Positions 1-11,600 of a stretch of 64,000 nucleotides of DNA are shown one piece after another (the stretch's first letter is position 1; the number at the start of each line of letters is the position of its first letter). Made by a program: the position numbers and the translations under genes. This DNA comes from Plasmopara viticola (lineage: Eukaryota; Oomycota; Peronosporomycetes; Peronosporales; Peronosporaceae). A model generated the notes under the pieces. The model was not told the origin of the DNA and made no database searches. It saw only the letters and a list, made by a program, of their open reading frames with translations. The stretch covers positions 124,001-188,000 of the forward strand of contig MBPM02000098.1 of the NCBI GenBank assembly GCA_001695595.3. Direction: 5' to 3'.

Positions 1-233
1 GGGGCATGTCATCGAGCACCCAGATGTCGCACAAAAATGGAGCGATAGCTTTACGTCACCAATGATTACTCGAGATTGAAAGCAGATTGCGGGGAAGTAA
101 AACAAGCATTAGACTTATGAAACGCAGCCGCATTTAGTGGTGCATTGATGTGGCGGTGTTAAGCTTCTGCCGATTTCATTAATCGGTGCCTACCCCCTGT
201 TTTTGGTACGATTGACTCCGAAAATCACTGTTA
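1..233 (+). repeat. Partial copy of an inverted-repeat transposon arm (family copy A)
   Basis: This stretch reads collinearly with 18869-19097 and, in inverted orientation, with 17279-17523. Shared blocks include GGCATGTCATCGAGCACCCA near the start, GTCACCAATGATTAC, TGGTGCATTRATGTGGCGG, and a terminal block around GACTC followed by GAAAATCAC. It is about 80% similar by eye and is cut by the left window edge, so the rest of the element is not visible. No coding potential was seen. Confidence 0.8.
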
Positions 234-488
234 AATAATGTGATTAAACTATTGCGAGCTTATTGGAGAGATGCCTCAATTGCAGTAACGTATCTAAGAA
301 CGGGAGTGTAGGTTTGGTCTATAGTTTTGTCCCTGGGAGTTATTTGTCTTCTTTACACGCTTTAAGTTTATTCGCAGCCAATCTCCTCTTGAAACACTGA
401 ATACATGACCTCTTATTTGCTTAAGCTTCAAAATCGTTGTGTAAAATGCATACATTAGACAGTAAGTAATATCTCTGGCAAACTGCGA

Positions 489-2703
489 TTATGTCGTAGT
501 CACGCGCTGTAGCATCGCCTGGTGCGTGCGCGGCGAAAACATGTCTTCGACCAGCAATGTGTAATTTTCGGGAACTGCGAAGACGGAACACCCTGGTGTT
601 TGGAGCTCCATCCGATCGAAGCGAAAAGTTGCCGATACTGAGGGTACAAGAGGAAAACAAAACTGCACCGGAAACCCGTCCATTATCGTCTGTATACAAA
701 AGCAAGTAATATCGCAGCAATCCCGGAAAAAATAGCTTACAATTATCTTACTGCTGAGAAAAATTTTCGAACGCTTTCGAATGCGCTTGTCGTTTTCGAT
801 AGTACCTCGATAACGGGAAGAAACTCTGAGACCTGCAGCATCGATGCCAAATTTGATATTGAAAAAGGTTATTAGACGAGACAATGTCGTAGTATGTACA
901 TACACTGAGGGGGGATTGCTTGCTCATATAAATGGTAGCTGGAAACGACTTCGTAATTGTGCGACATGAAGGCTGAGTGTACACCAGGATGCGAGGACGA
1001 GGACGCAGATCGCGCAAAGATTTAGGCAAGCTTTCAATCGAAATTCCAAACCAGTCCTGGAACGTCATATCTTTTTTTCTAACACTCGTCTGAATGTCTC
1101 CATCGTCGATTCCAGTGGCAACTCTGACCCTTTCACCAACTGAGCTTAGAGCAATTTTTAGCCTCTCCGGCCTTATTCAAATAGCAAAATTAGAGCCTCA
1201 AACTCAGAATTTGACAATGGGAACAACTTACAAAATTTTCGAGTATGAGTTGTCCCATGTTAACTCAAGCGTCCCTGTGCTTGTAGCCTTAAACGATCCG
1301 CTCTGCTCTTTTACATGGGCTTGAGTGCGATGCAAAGGAACAATTTGATTCCATCCTTCTCTACTATTTTTTTCATTAAATCGGGCGCCAAAGTTTATAT
1401 CGTGCTTTTTAGTCGAAAACTTCCATGCTAACTCTCCGCTTTTCGTAAGCTCCACGGATACAATATGATTCGACTTTGGATAGATTACCACCTCAGTATT
1501 GTGATCTGCAACAGCAGTGACTTCGGTGAGCAACGATACTACATCACGCGCAGTCGGCTACAAAGTCACATGACACATATGTTAGACAATGGGGATATTC
1601 GCAATTATGTTACATACGTGCTCGTCAGCTGATTTTGGAGGCGAGTGTTTTGAATTCTGAGGCTTACGATAGCGTAGGGATGCTTCAACACCATTCATGT
1701 TAGCGACACGAGTGTCTTTCCAGCAGCCAATATCTTGTAGCATTGGTGCAGAGGAATACCACGCGCATTTTTTCTTAAAAGTCACTTTCGATGCGTTGAA
1801 ATCGGTCGTAACAATCGACGTGGTCATTAAGAAGTGCACAATATGGTCCAAATCCGACTCCGTTATCTTCGTGTCACCCTTTTGTAGATCAGTGCAGGTT
1901 TTTGCTGTGTTGTCTAAACACAAAAACCTCCTCTCGTGGCCCAAGACAAGAAATGACAAGTCTCCTCGACTCCACTTACCACTGTCGAAGCCTACCAAAG
2001 TAATGTCAAAACGTAGATTTTGCGCCGCTTTCCAGATTTTTATTGTATCTGAAGGGAGCCAGCGAGATATACCAGGGACCCAAGTCGAAACATCCACGTG
2101 CATCTCACAGTAGAAATTGGGCACATTGGCGAGGCGGGGACAGACATCGTCAATTTTTTTTTGTAGTAGCGCAGGGGCTTGCTCTTTTTCTGTATTTTCG
2201 ACGGATGTTTAAAAAGTAGTAAGTTTTTAGCTAACTATCTCAAAAATTATTGAGCTCACCTCTGCAAATGAGAAGCCGCAAAATTTCTTCATTTTCTGTC
2301 ACCACGGCATGGTGAATGGCCTTCCAACCACCCGTATCGCGAGAGCGAACACGAACACCAGCGTCCTATAAACACAAGTCGGTTCGACAGCCAAATGCCA
2401 GACTGCCATTTAGTGTAAGTTACGGTGTCGTACCAATAAAGACTTGACGATTGCTGTGGAATTACGATGAGCAAACTTTAACGCCAAATGCAGCGCACGA
2501 TTGCCTCGAGCATCTCGCGTCTCTAGTGCTCTCTGACCACCCGACTGCAGACATTCTTCAACCTGTTGTAAATTTCCATTCTACTTGCATCAAGGCCATA
2601 ATAAAGCTTTTTAACCAATTATGACAAGGCAGTCCAAACTGACCCAAAGAGCTACATGAAGAGGAGTTAGCTCGTGCATTTCGTCCAAGCTGCTCTTCTC
2701 CAT
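489..2703 (-). CDS. Ankyrin-repeat / GPCR-chaperone (ANKRD13-like) protein with an internal GOLD-like domain, 8 exons
   Basis: I traced a splice model on the minus strand: 2703-2644, 2562-2434, 2365-2260, 2189-1618, 1557-1232, 1171-904, 832-752, 689-489. Every intron is GT-AG, 60-81 bases long, and the phases close to 580 residues ending in TAG. Residues about 10-105 are ankyrin repeats (LTPLHVALW, RDARGNRALHLAL, TGGWKAIHHAV). Residues about 118-288 match the first half of the GPCR-chaperone domain of the ANKRD13 family (FYCEMHVDVSTWVPG, RIWK-like TIKIWKAAQ, LRFDITLVGF). Residues about 305-398 look like a GOLD domain (GELAWKFSTKKHDINFG, LELTWDNSYSK). The chaperone domain then resumes (DWFG, KSFPATIYMSKQSPLS, FLPVIEVLS, GFPVQFCFPL). 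In animals ANKRD13 proteins bind ubiquitinated membrane receptors at endosomes; a trafficking role here is inferred. The ATG at 2703 is chosen because exon 1 splices in frame into the ankyrin repeats. Confidence 0.85.
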
Positions 2704-3650
2704 TGCAAACGATGGGTGGCGAATTGGGACGAGCCATGTGGAGAATAACAATGTTGCCGTTCTTAATTTCGAAAGAGCATAACTTATTTTACATATGAAG
2801 ATATGTTATGAGAAGAACGTAATGTATACATAGGTAGCCTCTTAAGAATTTTAAGAATTGACATACATAGATTGTCCTCTCCTTCTGCACAAAATTCGTT
2901 GAGGCGTAGAAGGCGCGCAGTGTTTCAACTAACTTTGTCAATGTCATGGGTCTCATCTCAGCAATATCATAATAAGAGTTCGCGCTGCAAACTTGCAGCC
3001 TTCTCTTGTAAAATAATTAATTGGAAATTAAACACATCGATCGTGATTGACATATAGTATACATCTGTACGACTTTTGCGGCAACAAATGTGCAAAAGCT
3101 TGGAAAAGGTTGGGGTGACGCCCTCCTTCCAAGCGCGGGGGCTAAATGCTCGCGCGCTTCGGGCAGGTGCTCTCGGGTATCTGCTGGTCTCGAACGAGTC
3201 TCACCCTCGACGCGACTGTCTCCAGCACCAGGGCGCCACCTGGGCTCTTACCAAGTCAGAGATAAACAAAGTAATGGAAGACCCTCAAGACCTCGGTGCT
3301 GGCTGCACTGCCCGCCGAACGAAACTCGACGTATGCGGACACCACTCTATGCCGTGGACTAGCCAGACTGAGCCTAGCACGTGCATAACTTGGCAACGCG
3401 ATAACGTAATACATCACATTACATTAAATGTGCAAAGTGATCGCCAAGAATGAAAGTGCTACTCTCCGACATTGCGGAATTCGAAGCACTTCAAATTTTA
3501 TGACATTTTGTCAAGTATTAAACGAAGTATCTTCAGCGTTCATTACTTAACGTAGAAATTATATTAGCCTACTTTATTTGGTGCCACCATAGTTCAATAA
3601 TTTTTTTATGTACGTACTCGAGTGGTAATGTACGTACCCAAGTGGGCCGC
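2704..3650. other. Intergenic region with a GC-rich island, no gene recognised
   Basis: The stretch lies between two minus-strand genes and holds the promoter of the ankyrin gene and the 3' flank of the kinase. Most of it is AT-rich. About 3100-3370 is clearly GC-rich and carries short overlapping plus-strand reading frames (3076-3453, 3090-3362) with no recognisable motif. The composition jump suggests an inserted transposon fragment, but no ends or homology could be identified. Confidence 0.4.
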
Positions 3651-5329
3651 CTATATCATCATTGCCTCGTCAGAGATAAGTTCCTCAGCAGGTGAGTCGT
3701 CAGCTGTGCATGATTCATTTTCAGTGTCCCAGACGAGGTCAAATAATGCGCTGCTCAGCTTCTTGTACACTTCTTGGAACTTGAGACACGCGCCGCTAGT
3801 ACGCCGAAATTCGACCACACAACACCCCGGGGCCTAGACAGCAACAGAGCGCACAATTAGCTATTAAGTTAGTAGCTAAAACAAAAAGCAACTTCAGGCG
3901 AGCACTTTAAACTGCTAATGCAATCGCAAAGCTTGCTTCAGTTGCCTTCACAAGAGCTCCGTACATTTTCATGTGTGTAGATGCGCACTGCAAAGCCAAC
4001 TTCTTCCGTGTCTGTCGACATTAAAACCTTGATTTTGAAGCGGTCCTTGTGCACCACAAATTGCGCTGAGTGCTCCATCAACACTTTTTCCACCCGAGTC
4101 TGCAACTCCGTAGCTGTTCGGCTTGATTGAAAGCTTGTGTAAAGCGCCACATTGTCAGTAGGATACGTTGGTGCCTTTTTCGAACTGATTTCTACAACTA
4201 CAGGTTCTGTGTCCTTTGGTATTACCATTGATCGTTCAACATCCATGTTAAAAGGGTCAAATTCTTCATTCTGGTGCTGCAGACGCTGCTTCGAAGCCGC
4301 GCGAAGCTTCTCCTCTCGCTCGTTGCGCTTCTCCTCCTCTACTTGCAGCTTGCGACTCAGCAGCTCTAAACGCAGATGGTCAGAAGTAACATTGCTCTCC
4401 TTAAACCAAGAATGTGCCTTTATCTCCTTAAGAGTAATCCTTTCTTGTGGGTTTACGTTAAATATGCGCGTCATGAGCGATTTGGCACCAGGTGAGAATG
4501 TGGCTGAGCGGCCGTGGGCGGCCCAAAAAGCTTCATGCTGCTTGGCTGCGCATGCTCGAAACCACCAGTCCTGATTAGTGGCAATCTCAAAGGGTGGAAA
4601 ACCCGCCAGCATGATAAACAATACGACGCCGGCCGACCAGACATCGGCGGTTTTTCCTTCATAAGGCAGACACGACAGCACTTCCGGGCTCATATATCCT
4701 TTAGTGCCGCATTGTGTGTACAACTCGGATCCAGCTCCTTTAACTATTTCTTTCAAACCGGAAAGTCCAAAGTCTGCAATTTTTAAAGCAAAGTTTTCGT
4801 CCAAGAGCAAATTCTCCGGCTTAATGTCACGGTGATACACTCCTCGAGCGTGGCAAGCCTCTAGACCAGTCACAAGTTGCTGAAAATACGTGCGTGCAAT
4901 ATTCTCTGAGAAAAAGCCAGTGTACATCATAAAATCAAAAAGTTCGCCACCCATGGCCAACTCTAGCACAATAACAATCACTTGTTTGCTCATGCCATTC
5001 TTTTTGTGATATGGCACATTATCGTGAACTGATAAAAGACGAAGTACGTTATTGTGCGAAACGCGTGACATGGCTTCCACTTCACGATACACGTTGATTA
5101 AGCTCTTGCGGTTAAGCTTGGCCATGTCGATGATCTTGAGCGCTACGCGCTGGCGGGTAGCGGTATCCACACCAAGCTTCACCTTGCCCTGCAGGCCCGA
5201 GCCGAGTGTTTGTAGCACCAGATAATGAGCCAGCATGCGCGGCTGCTCCAACAAATCGGCGTCATCTGCATACTGTTGCTGCTGTGAGTGCTGAGCAGTC
5301 GCCACGGGTGCAGAAAGCACGGAAGCCAT
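3651..5329 (-). CDS. Ser/Thr protein kinase, CAMK/SNF1-CIPK-like, with KA1-like C-terminus (2 exons)
   Basis: Exon 1 is 5329-3965 and exon 2 is 3833-3651, joined across a 131-base intron (GTACGG...CTAG). The product is 515 residues. The kinase domain spans about 36-309: glycine loop GSGLQGKV at 43-50, VALK lysine at 65, HRDIKPEN at 166-173, DFG at 186-188, an activation segment ending CGTKGYMSPE at 207-216, and DVWSAGVVLF. A charged, probably coiled stretch follows (about 318-355, rich in E, K, R), then a C-terminal alpha/beta region (FKIKVLMSTD, CVVEFRR, FQEVYKKLSSAL) typical of KA1-type tails of SNF1/AMPK-related kinases. The second half of that tail lies in exon 2; without splicing the protein would end after a few intron-encoded residues. 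The N-terminus has a short glutamine run. All catalytic residues are present, so it should be active. Substrate and pathway are unknown. Confidence 0.93.
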
Positions 5330-5869
5330 CGTGTACGAGTTTGTTTTCTTAAATAAACAAAATGGGTTATTTGTACATTATCGGAAATCATCGAGTGCTC
5401 AATTTTAGGAAAAGGATAGCCATACCAAAGTTATCATTTCTTTTCTGTTAGTGTAATGAATGAACTTTAGCAGCAAAAATTGTCTTGTCTGAATATATTC
5501 CGAAATTTACCAGCTACCCTACAAGTGGAAAGAGACAAGCCCAAGCTTGCTCCTCCATTTCTGCAACTGCCAATCCACCTCGCATCGCCCCCCTTCAACA
5601 AGTCGCGCAGAGGTTCCGTAGTTTGCGTCCTCTAGACAGTAAGGCGCCAACAGTTTACTGGATGCTAGAAGACCAGAACCAAGCGCGCTAAGTCGTACCG
5701 AATGGTATCGACTGAATTCACTTTAGCTTCATCTTAGTGCGACATACTCATCAGAATGCTAGGCCTCACTGACGTGAGTCAAAGAAGAGCTTAATTCCAC
5801 AAAGAGTGGAAGAGAGTATACATTGTAGGCTGCACCTTCACTGTGTCCGGGTATTGAGGTACCTTTCGG
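5330..5869. other. Kinase upstream region, no gene seen
   Basis: The region holds the 5' flank of the kinase gene on the minus strand, with CCATTTTG about 35 bases upstream of its ATG (rc of 5359-5370). A short plus-strand frame (5485-5691) has no recognisable domain. From about 5870 the composition shifts to that of the decayed LINE. Confidence 0.4.
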
Positions 5870-8640
5870 CTAGTGTCGACTTAGGTGTCCCTCGGCACTA
5901 GAGACGCCGTATGTGCGATCTCTCTGTTTCTAACGCTGTGCTCGCAACCATGATGGCCCCTCTCCGCGACAATGCTTGGCGCTAGGCATGGCACAGCAAC
6001 GCACCACGAGCCGAATTTCCGCGCCCTGCCGACGCCATCTTTGAGAAGGCCGACCGGGACCAAAAGAACAGACGCTGCGCTGCACTGGCAGGTGTTCCGC
6101 AGTAAGTATCCCTCGAGCTACTTTTACCCATGTAGGTAGATCCCAGCTCGGGGGCTAACAGCCACCTCCTCGAACACCGAGATCATGACCTCGCTGGGTT
6201 CGACTTCACGAAGCGTCACTCGGAAATCATACCCCGGCATCCTCCGCGACTTCAAGACAGTCCGTAACGCTAGAATCAGCTTTCAGTGTACCGACCGGGA
6301 TCTTCGTACATAATTGTAAAATCTGTGACCATATTTGGTCGCAAGCTTAAAAGCCAACTGTATACAAAATACTCCCATTGGTACTATGTGAGCTTACAAC
6401 GCCTTCCAGACGACGCAACGAAAGGCATCCTTTACGACTGGTTCGCCAACCACGGCACGCCGCCGTGTTTATCACGCCGGCTCATAAAGTAGAGATTTCG
6501 CAGCCGACGAGTTTTTTTCAACCAAAAGTCACAACCGGCGTCGGTGATACTAACCAATCCCATCCCACTCCTCCAAAACGGGGCAAGGCTACACAATGGT
6601 GCATCATCGTAAGCACGCCCTCAAAAGCATCAACCCGCCCTTATTAAGGAGCTTCAGGTCAAGGTACGTCAGGCTTGCCAACCTAAGCCTGCACCCTCGA
6701 GCCCTGACAACAACGAAACTGGCAGCATACCTCCTTCATTTGACGACAAGAGTGACACCAGCGATGATGACGCGATGGTCGACGTCTTCTCGTCGGAGTG
6801 AGCCACATAGTGGGGATCAATCTGGCGACGAGTCTTTTCGACTCAGCTCGATGGATGGACTCAAATTCGCAATTGTAGCTAATCCAACGTCGGTTTGGAC
6901 TCACGACAGCGCTGCCGTCTTCCCAGTGGGTGACGGACTGTACACTAATTCGCATTAAATGGGCAAAATGTACGATCTTCGGCACTATTGCAGATCCAGC
7001 GGTAGATCTGCGCTGCCTTCCTCCCTCTCAAAACGAGTACCCGATGCTTGTATCGATTATCTCGTATGAATGACTGAGTGATGGTCTAGGAGGTTCCATT
7101 TCACGAAACCAATGTCTCATGTTCTGAGACAAATCGACAATCCACGCCGCAATCTTTAGCCTCCTACGTGGAGCTATTGGAGACGATGGTACGGGCCCTG
7201 AATGCGACGGTTCGACGAGGCAACGTCGAATAAATGTCACTTCAAATGATTATGCGCAATTAGTAAAGATTTTCTGGGCTAATTTTGTTCGCTGACCGAC
7301 GTAGATGTGGTGATAGCGTCAGTACAAGCTCAGCCCAGTCCTCACCGCGCTCTACTTGACACCACGGCGTAGGACAACTTTCATTACCTTCGCTTAAAGG
7401 CGTTTGAGCATGCTGTCCTCCGCGAGACATCAGCGCAACTTTGTACACTGGACGAGGAGCGCGGTGTATTCGAGCGGATCACCGTACCCAGCAATATCTT
7501 GACCTAAAGACAGTTCTGAGACAGCTGTGTCCAAATAATCTGCAACTCCGGCTCAAGCTAATACTGGCAGAGGCTGATCTGGCTATTCGAATTATTAGAC
7601 CCAGTATTTACGCTGATATGCTTAAGTTAAGCGCGCTCACTGGGAAGGCAGCATCGGCCTTGCCTCTCTCACTCTGGATATTTTGGTACAACACAACCCT
7701 AGCCAACATAATAATGTCACCCTTAATGGACCGCATTTTGGTAGGGCCTCTCCCAATAGACCTTCGCTCCACAATTAAGTACCTACGAACCCAGACTACT
7801 TCAGTGGCCCTCTCTAGTCCCACCTTCTCCTAAAAGGGGATAAATCTTGAGAAGATTTTCTCAACGCAAATGGTTTAGATAACATTATACAACGTATCTG
7901 GACTTTTTTTCAAACACTTTCCACATCGCAGGTTTGCGAGAGACAAACTTTACGGGTATATAAAGCTTTAAACGAAGCACAACTAAAGTACGGCCTCACA
8001 GCTGAACTTTAGCTTTTGGTCACAAGGCAACACGACCAGCTTCACGGGGCACAATGGAGTGGGATTGCTGCTCACACCTCCCTGTCCCATACACAACCTT
8101 AACGACCTCACACGCCAGTATGTCTCCTCTATGGAAAAATTGCACCTCATCTTGCTAGGCGAGGCATTTTGAACTTGTCGTGACCTACATACACGTAATC
8201 TATGCTCCAGTCCAGCCAAGCCAGCGGTCATACTTTCTTGTAGCCCTCCCGCGCACCTTCAAAAAGGCCTTTACACTCCTTGTGCTCGGTGACCTGAATA
8301 CAGTTTGTTACGAAAAGTCAAGATTTGCTAGAGGATAATTTCCCGTTGAGCGAGCTTAGAAAGAATGATTACTTCAAGGCAACCTACCGGATACTAAACC
8401 AATTTACATACTGAGACATTTAAAAAAAATTAAACTGGATTTAGTCCCTGCCTAAATTACTGAGCTAGATTGAGCTGCTTTAAGGTGTAATGAGTCGTTC
8501 CAAAATGTGCTTCCCGTCAAAAGAATGGTGAGCCTATCGTTTCTTATACCGATTTGCACTTTGAGGAGACCGGAATGGATATCGTTAAAGCCATATCGAA
8601 AGCTGAACTAAGGGCATACACATCTTACGCTGAGTTCCAA
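5870..8640 (+). mobile_element. Decayed non-LTR retrotransposon (LINE) relic
   Basis: Scattered plus-strand fragments in changing frames read as a LINE. Near 6400 there is LPDDATKGILYDWF, followed in another frame by FITPAHKVEIS, which resembles the ORF1 nucleic-acid-binding part of oomycete LINEs. From about 8180 the fragments look like an apurinic-type endonuclease: HVIYAPVQPSQR near 8195-8230, then VLGDLNTV around 8285-8300 (the family's GDFN-type catalytic block). Further on come ATYRILNQFTY near 8380 and a weak DH/PV-like region. No intact frame exceeds about 130 codons and no reverse-transcriptase motif was found, so the copy is dead and probably 3'-truncated. Boundaries are approximate. 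No target-site duplication was recognised. Confidence 0.5.
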
Positions 8641-11600
8641 AGATGCCTGTAAAGCCGACGTTATAACCACTCGATCGTCTTTCAATATTGGTAGCACCAC
8701 AGTCCCTCTTCTAGACGCGTGAAGCAAACACTTCATTTAACTACTCGATCGAAAATAGGTTCATTGACTCATTTGTAGTTGCACAGCAACGCTGTATAGA
8801 CGTTACCAACCACTCAATCCGATGGTTTTAAATACTACGTCGCTAGCGCAGGCCCGTAATTACCTGAGCTAGGCTTCAGTCTGTGCCATCGGCAAGTACC
8901 GTCACCGTTACACTTTGTCGAAACGATATAATACCTGGATCTTGTTGATTAAACAAACGTTTGATACTGGTTGCAGATGCAGCATATCGATCTGATACAA
9001 CTGAGCGTAGTGAATGAGGTAATCGCTAGATTTGGCTGCAAGGTAATCAGGCTATTTTAAGATAGGCTAGTCATTAAATTTATATAAAATACTTGCCATC
9101 GATTAGACACAGCAGCTAACACGGTGAGCGCTATTCTCGCGAATGTTTGCTTTGTCGGTATGCTTTTGAAAGTGACATAGGATTTGAAATGCTTTGCAAG
9201 AAGTACTTCTGTCACGTAGTGGCCTGAATAAGTACGAAACACCATGGCAAGCTTAATAATTAATGCGCATTATAAAATGTTATCTAAGAGGGAGTAAACA
9301 GTCGATGTAAGGCACTTGAAAAAACTATGAGTACATTAAACTATCCCAAATTTGAAAATATCTGAGCTCGTTAAATAAATTCGCTCATTGAGTTGTCAAA
9401 GCCTGCATGATTAAATATATAAGTAAGTTTTTCGGCGATCATTTCTGAAAAACTCAATCCCCGATGGGGATGACTGCTCCATCAAATGCAATGCCGAAGT
9501 ATCATCTTATGTGGCTTTAGATATTAAGCACTCGCGATGCCCTGCCACTTCAAATTGAGATTTTAGGCACCACGTTTGCGACTAAATCTCTGATGTCGTG
9601 ATATACTTGTACACCAGCTAAAACATAATTTATACGCTTTCATTGGCCTTCAGGCTAGCCACTGGGAGCACATTTATTGTGTGACTGTCGGTGTTGATGA
9701 AAGCAAACAATCTTTTAAATACACCTGCATTATATGCTGTTCAGCGAGTAGTTCTAACTCGCGAGCTGATAATTTTGTTTCTGCGCTCCATAAATTTGTC
9801 CTCTGTAAGCTACGATGCGCCCAAGATTGCTATCTTCACTTAGTCTATCAGGATCTGACGCATCTGCGCGGGCGTAGAATGTCTAGTTTATGTCTGGGTG
9901 TGCGAAAAGTGATGAACTTGCTGGACGCTCTTTGAGTACATTGAAATCGACCATATTTCTGCCAGTAAGCATTATGATATCACGAGATTGATCCTTGGTG
10001 AGCTCCATGAGTGAACAAATTAGAGCTGTGAATACGAGCATAGGAAGAGCCCGCACCCAAAAATGATCCGAGTTTGAGCTTTGTGCGTGGTAGTGCCCAT
10101 TATTTAATGTGTTTAATCTGCTAGAATCCATGCTAGGCAAGAATTTTTAAAATACAATACGTACAGTTTGCGCTAATGAGTCTAGTTAAAGCACATCTAA
10201 TTAAGTTTGATTAAGCAACAGTTTTGTGACTTGGTATAGACATACGCGTGGCTATCTGACTTATTTAAGCTCATTTACATTGCACTTTTACATTCTACAT
10301 AAGTACTATTGCAGAAGTTTTCCTTGAACGAGGTTGAATATAGAGCTAATGTCATAATGTTGTATTCAAAATGCCTGCAATTAGACTTTCATCATACTTA
10401 CAAATAACACCTTTGACAAGATGGATGCTAAGGTTAAGAGCACAACACACAATTCATACGGCTAACGCAATGAGCTCTCGTTTGAAAGTTAGCTTTTTTT
10501 TTTTAAACACTGCATGCAAAGCAAGACAATGAATCTGCAGAGCACGCCAACGTTAATAATTTCAAAAAGCTATCTGCAGCCGGTTTACCTACTGATCTGA
10601 GAGGCCAAACAGACAGTTTGCAAATCGCAACTTGTTGTACAGTGCACGCATGACCGGCTCACTAGCCTGTGATAGAGACAAATGGGACGTCTTTAATACG
10701 CATGACGCTCAACTAGCCAAATGAATTTCTTTTTATAGGGCTACAAACGTAATATTTTCGGCCGCAATATGTTGACGCAGGATATCGATTTAGTGTCAGT
10801 GCTGGCTTGTTATTTAGAACTTATTTCAGGCCGACTAATAGTTATTGCATTTCGAATAGATGATCTTTGCAATGAGCTATGGAACACCCGAGATAGCCAG
10901 GATCAGCGCCTGCAACAGGCTGTACTTAACGTTGTCAAGCGCTTCTTGATTTCGGGTTTCCCAAGCCAATTTGTATCCCTATCAGGGAGATTGAACGGCT
11001 GCCTAGCCAGCACTGAGCAATCTGCACTATTATATGTACAAATAATTGGCCAGGCAAAGCGCATTTTTTATAGGTGTTCTGGTTGAATGTGTCCGGTTGC
11101 ATATATTGAGAGGTAGGCTTGACCCTAGTGGGATCTGCCCGTACACCGTTGCATTGAGTAAAAGGGAATTTCCTTTGCACCGAAATTGTATTAAGCTGCA
11201 ATAGAAAAGAGCTTGGTCGTGCGCATGCGATCAAGCACTGTTCGAAACTCTAACATACTGTGTCCTAAACGATCATGGACACAATTGTCAGCAAGATGTG
11301 TCTGTATATAGACATGCGGGGCCTGAACACTGACGTCACTAGACGATAAAACATTGCAAATGCGCTCGAGAGCCATTAAATATATCGAACCAGTTTCAGA
11401 GCATTTCGCTCACGCGGCCTTGCTACTTTTGTAGCATACTCTTTGTCAAAGTTATCGGCGCGCTGCAGCCGGTACGCCAAGAATAGAAGGCGAAGGCGAT
11501 GAGAACTGCATCGTATTTGTACCGAAAGTATCAGGTACACAACGTAAGCGCTCATAATAGCATCTTTAGACGGATGTCTGGTCCATTATCCAAGTTGATT

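Noticed and set aside
3076..3453. GC-rich 125-codon frame as a gene
   Set aside because: Two overlapping frames are equally open, which reflects base composition; no domain seen.
7441..7833. 130-codon plus-strand frame as a gene
   Set aside because: It lies between LINE-like fragments, has no recognisable domain, and is followed by shifted LINE endonuclease pieces; most likely part of the relic.
9883..10140. 85-codon minus-strand frame as a small gene
   Set aside because: No domain, no clear splice partner, TTG at the open edge; not distinguishable from chance.
10769..11086. 105-codon plus-strand frame as a gene
   Set aside because: No motif, no initiator upstream, surrounded by non-coding sequence; length is within what chance allows.
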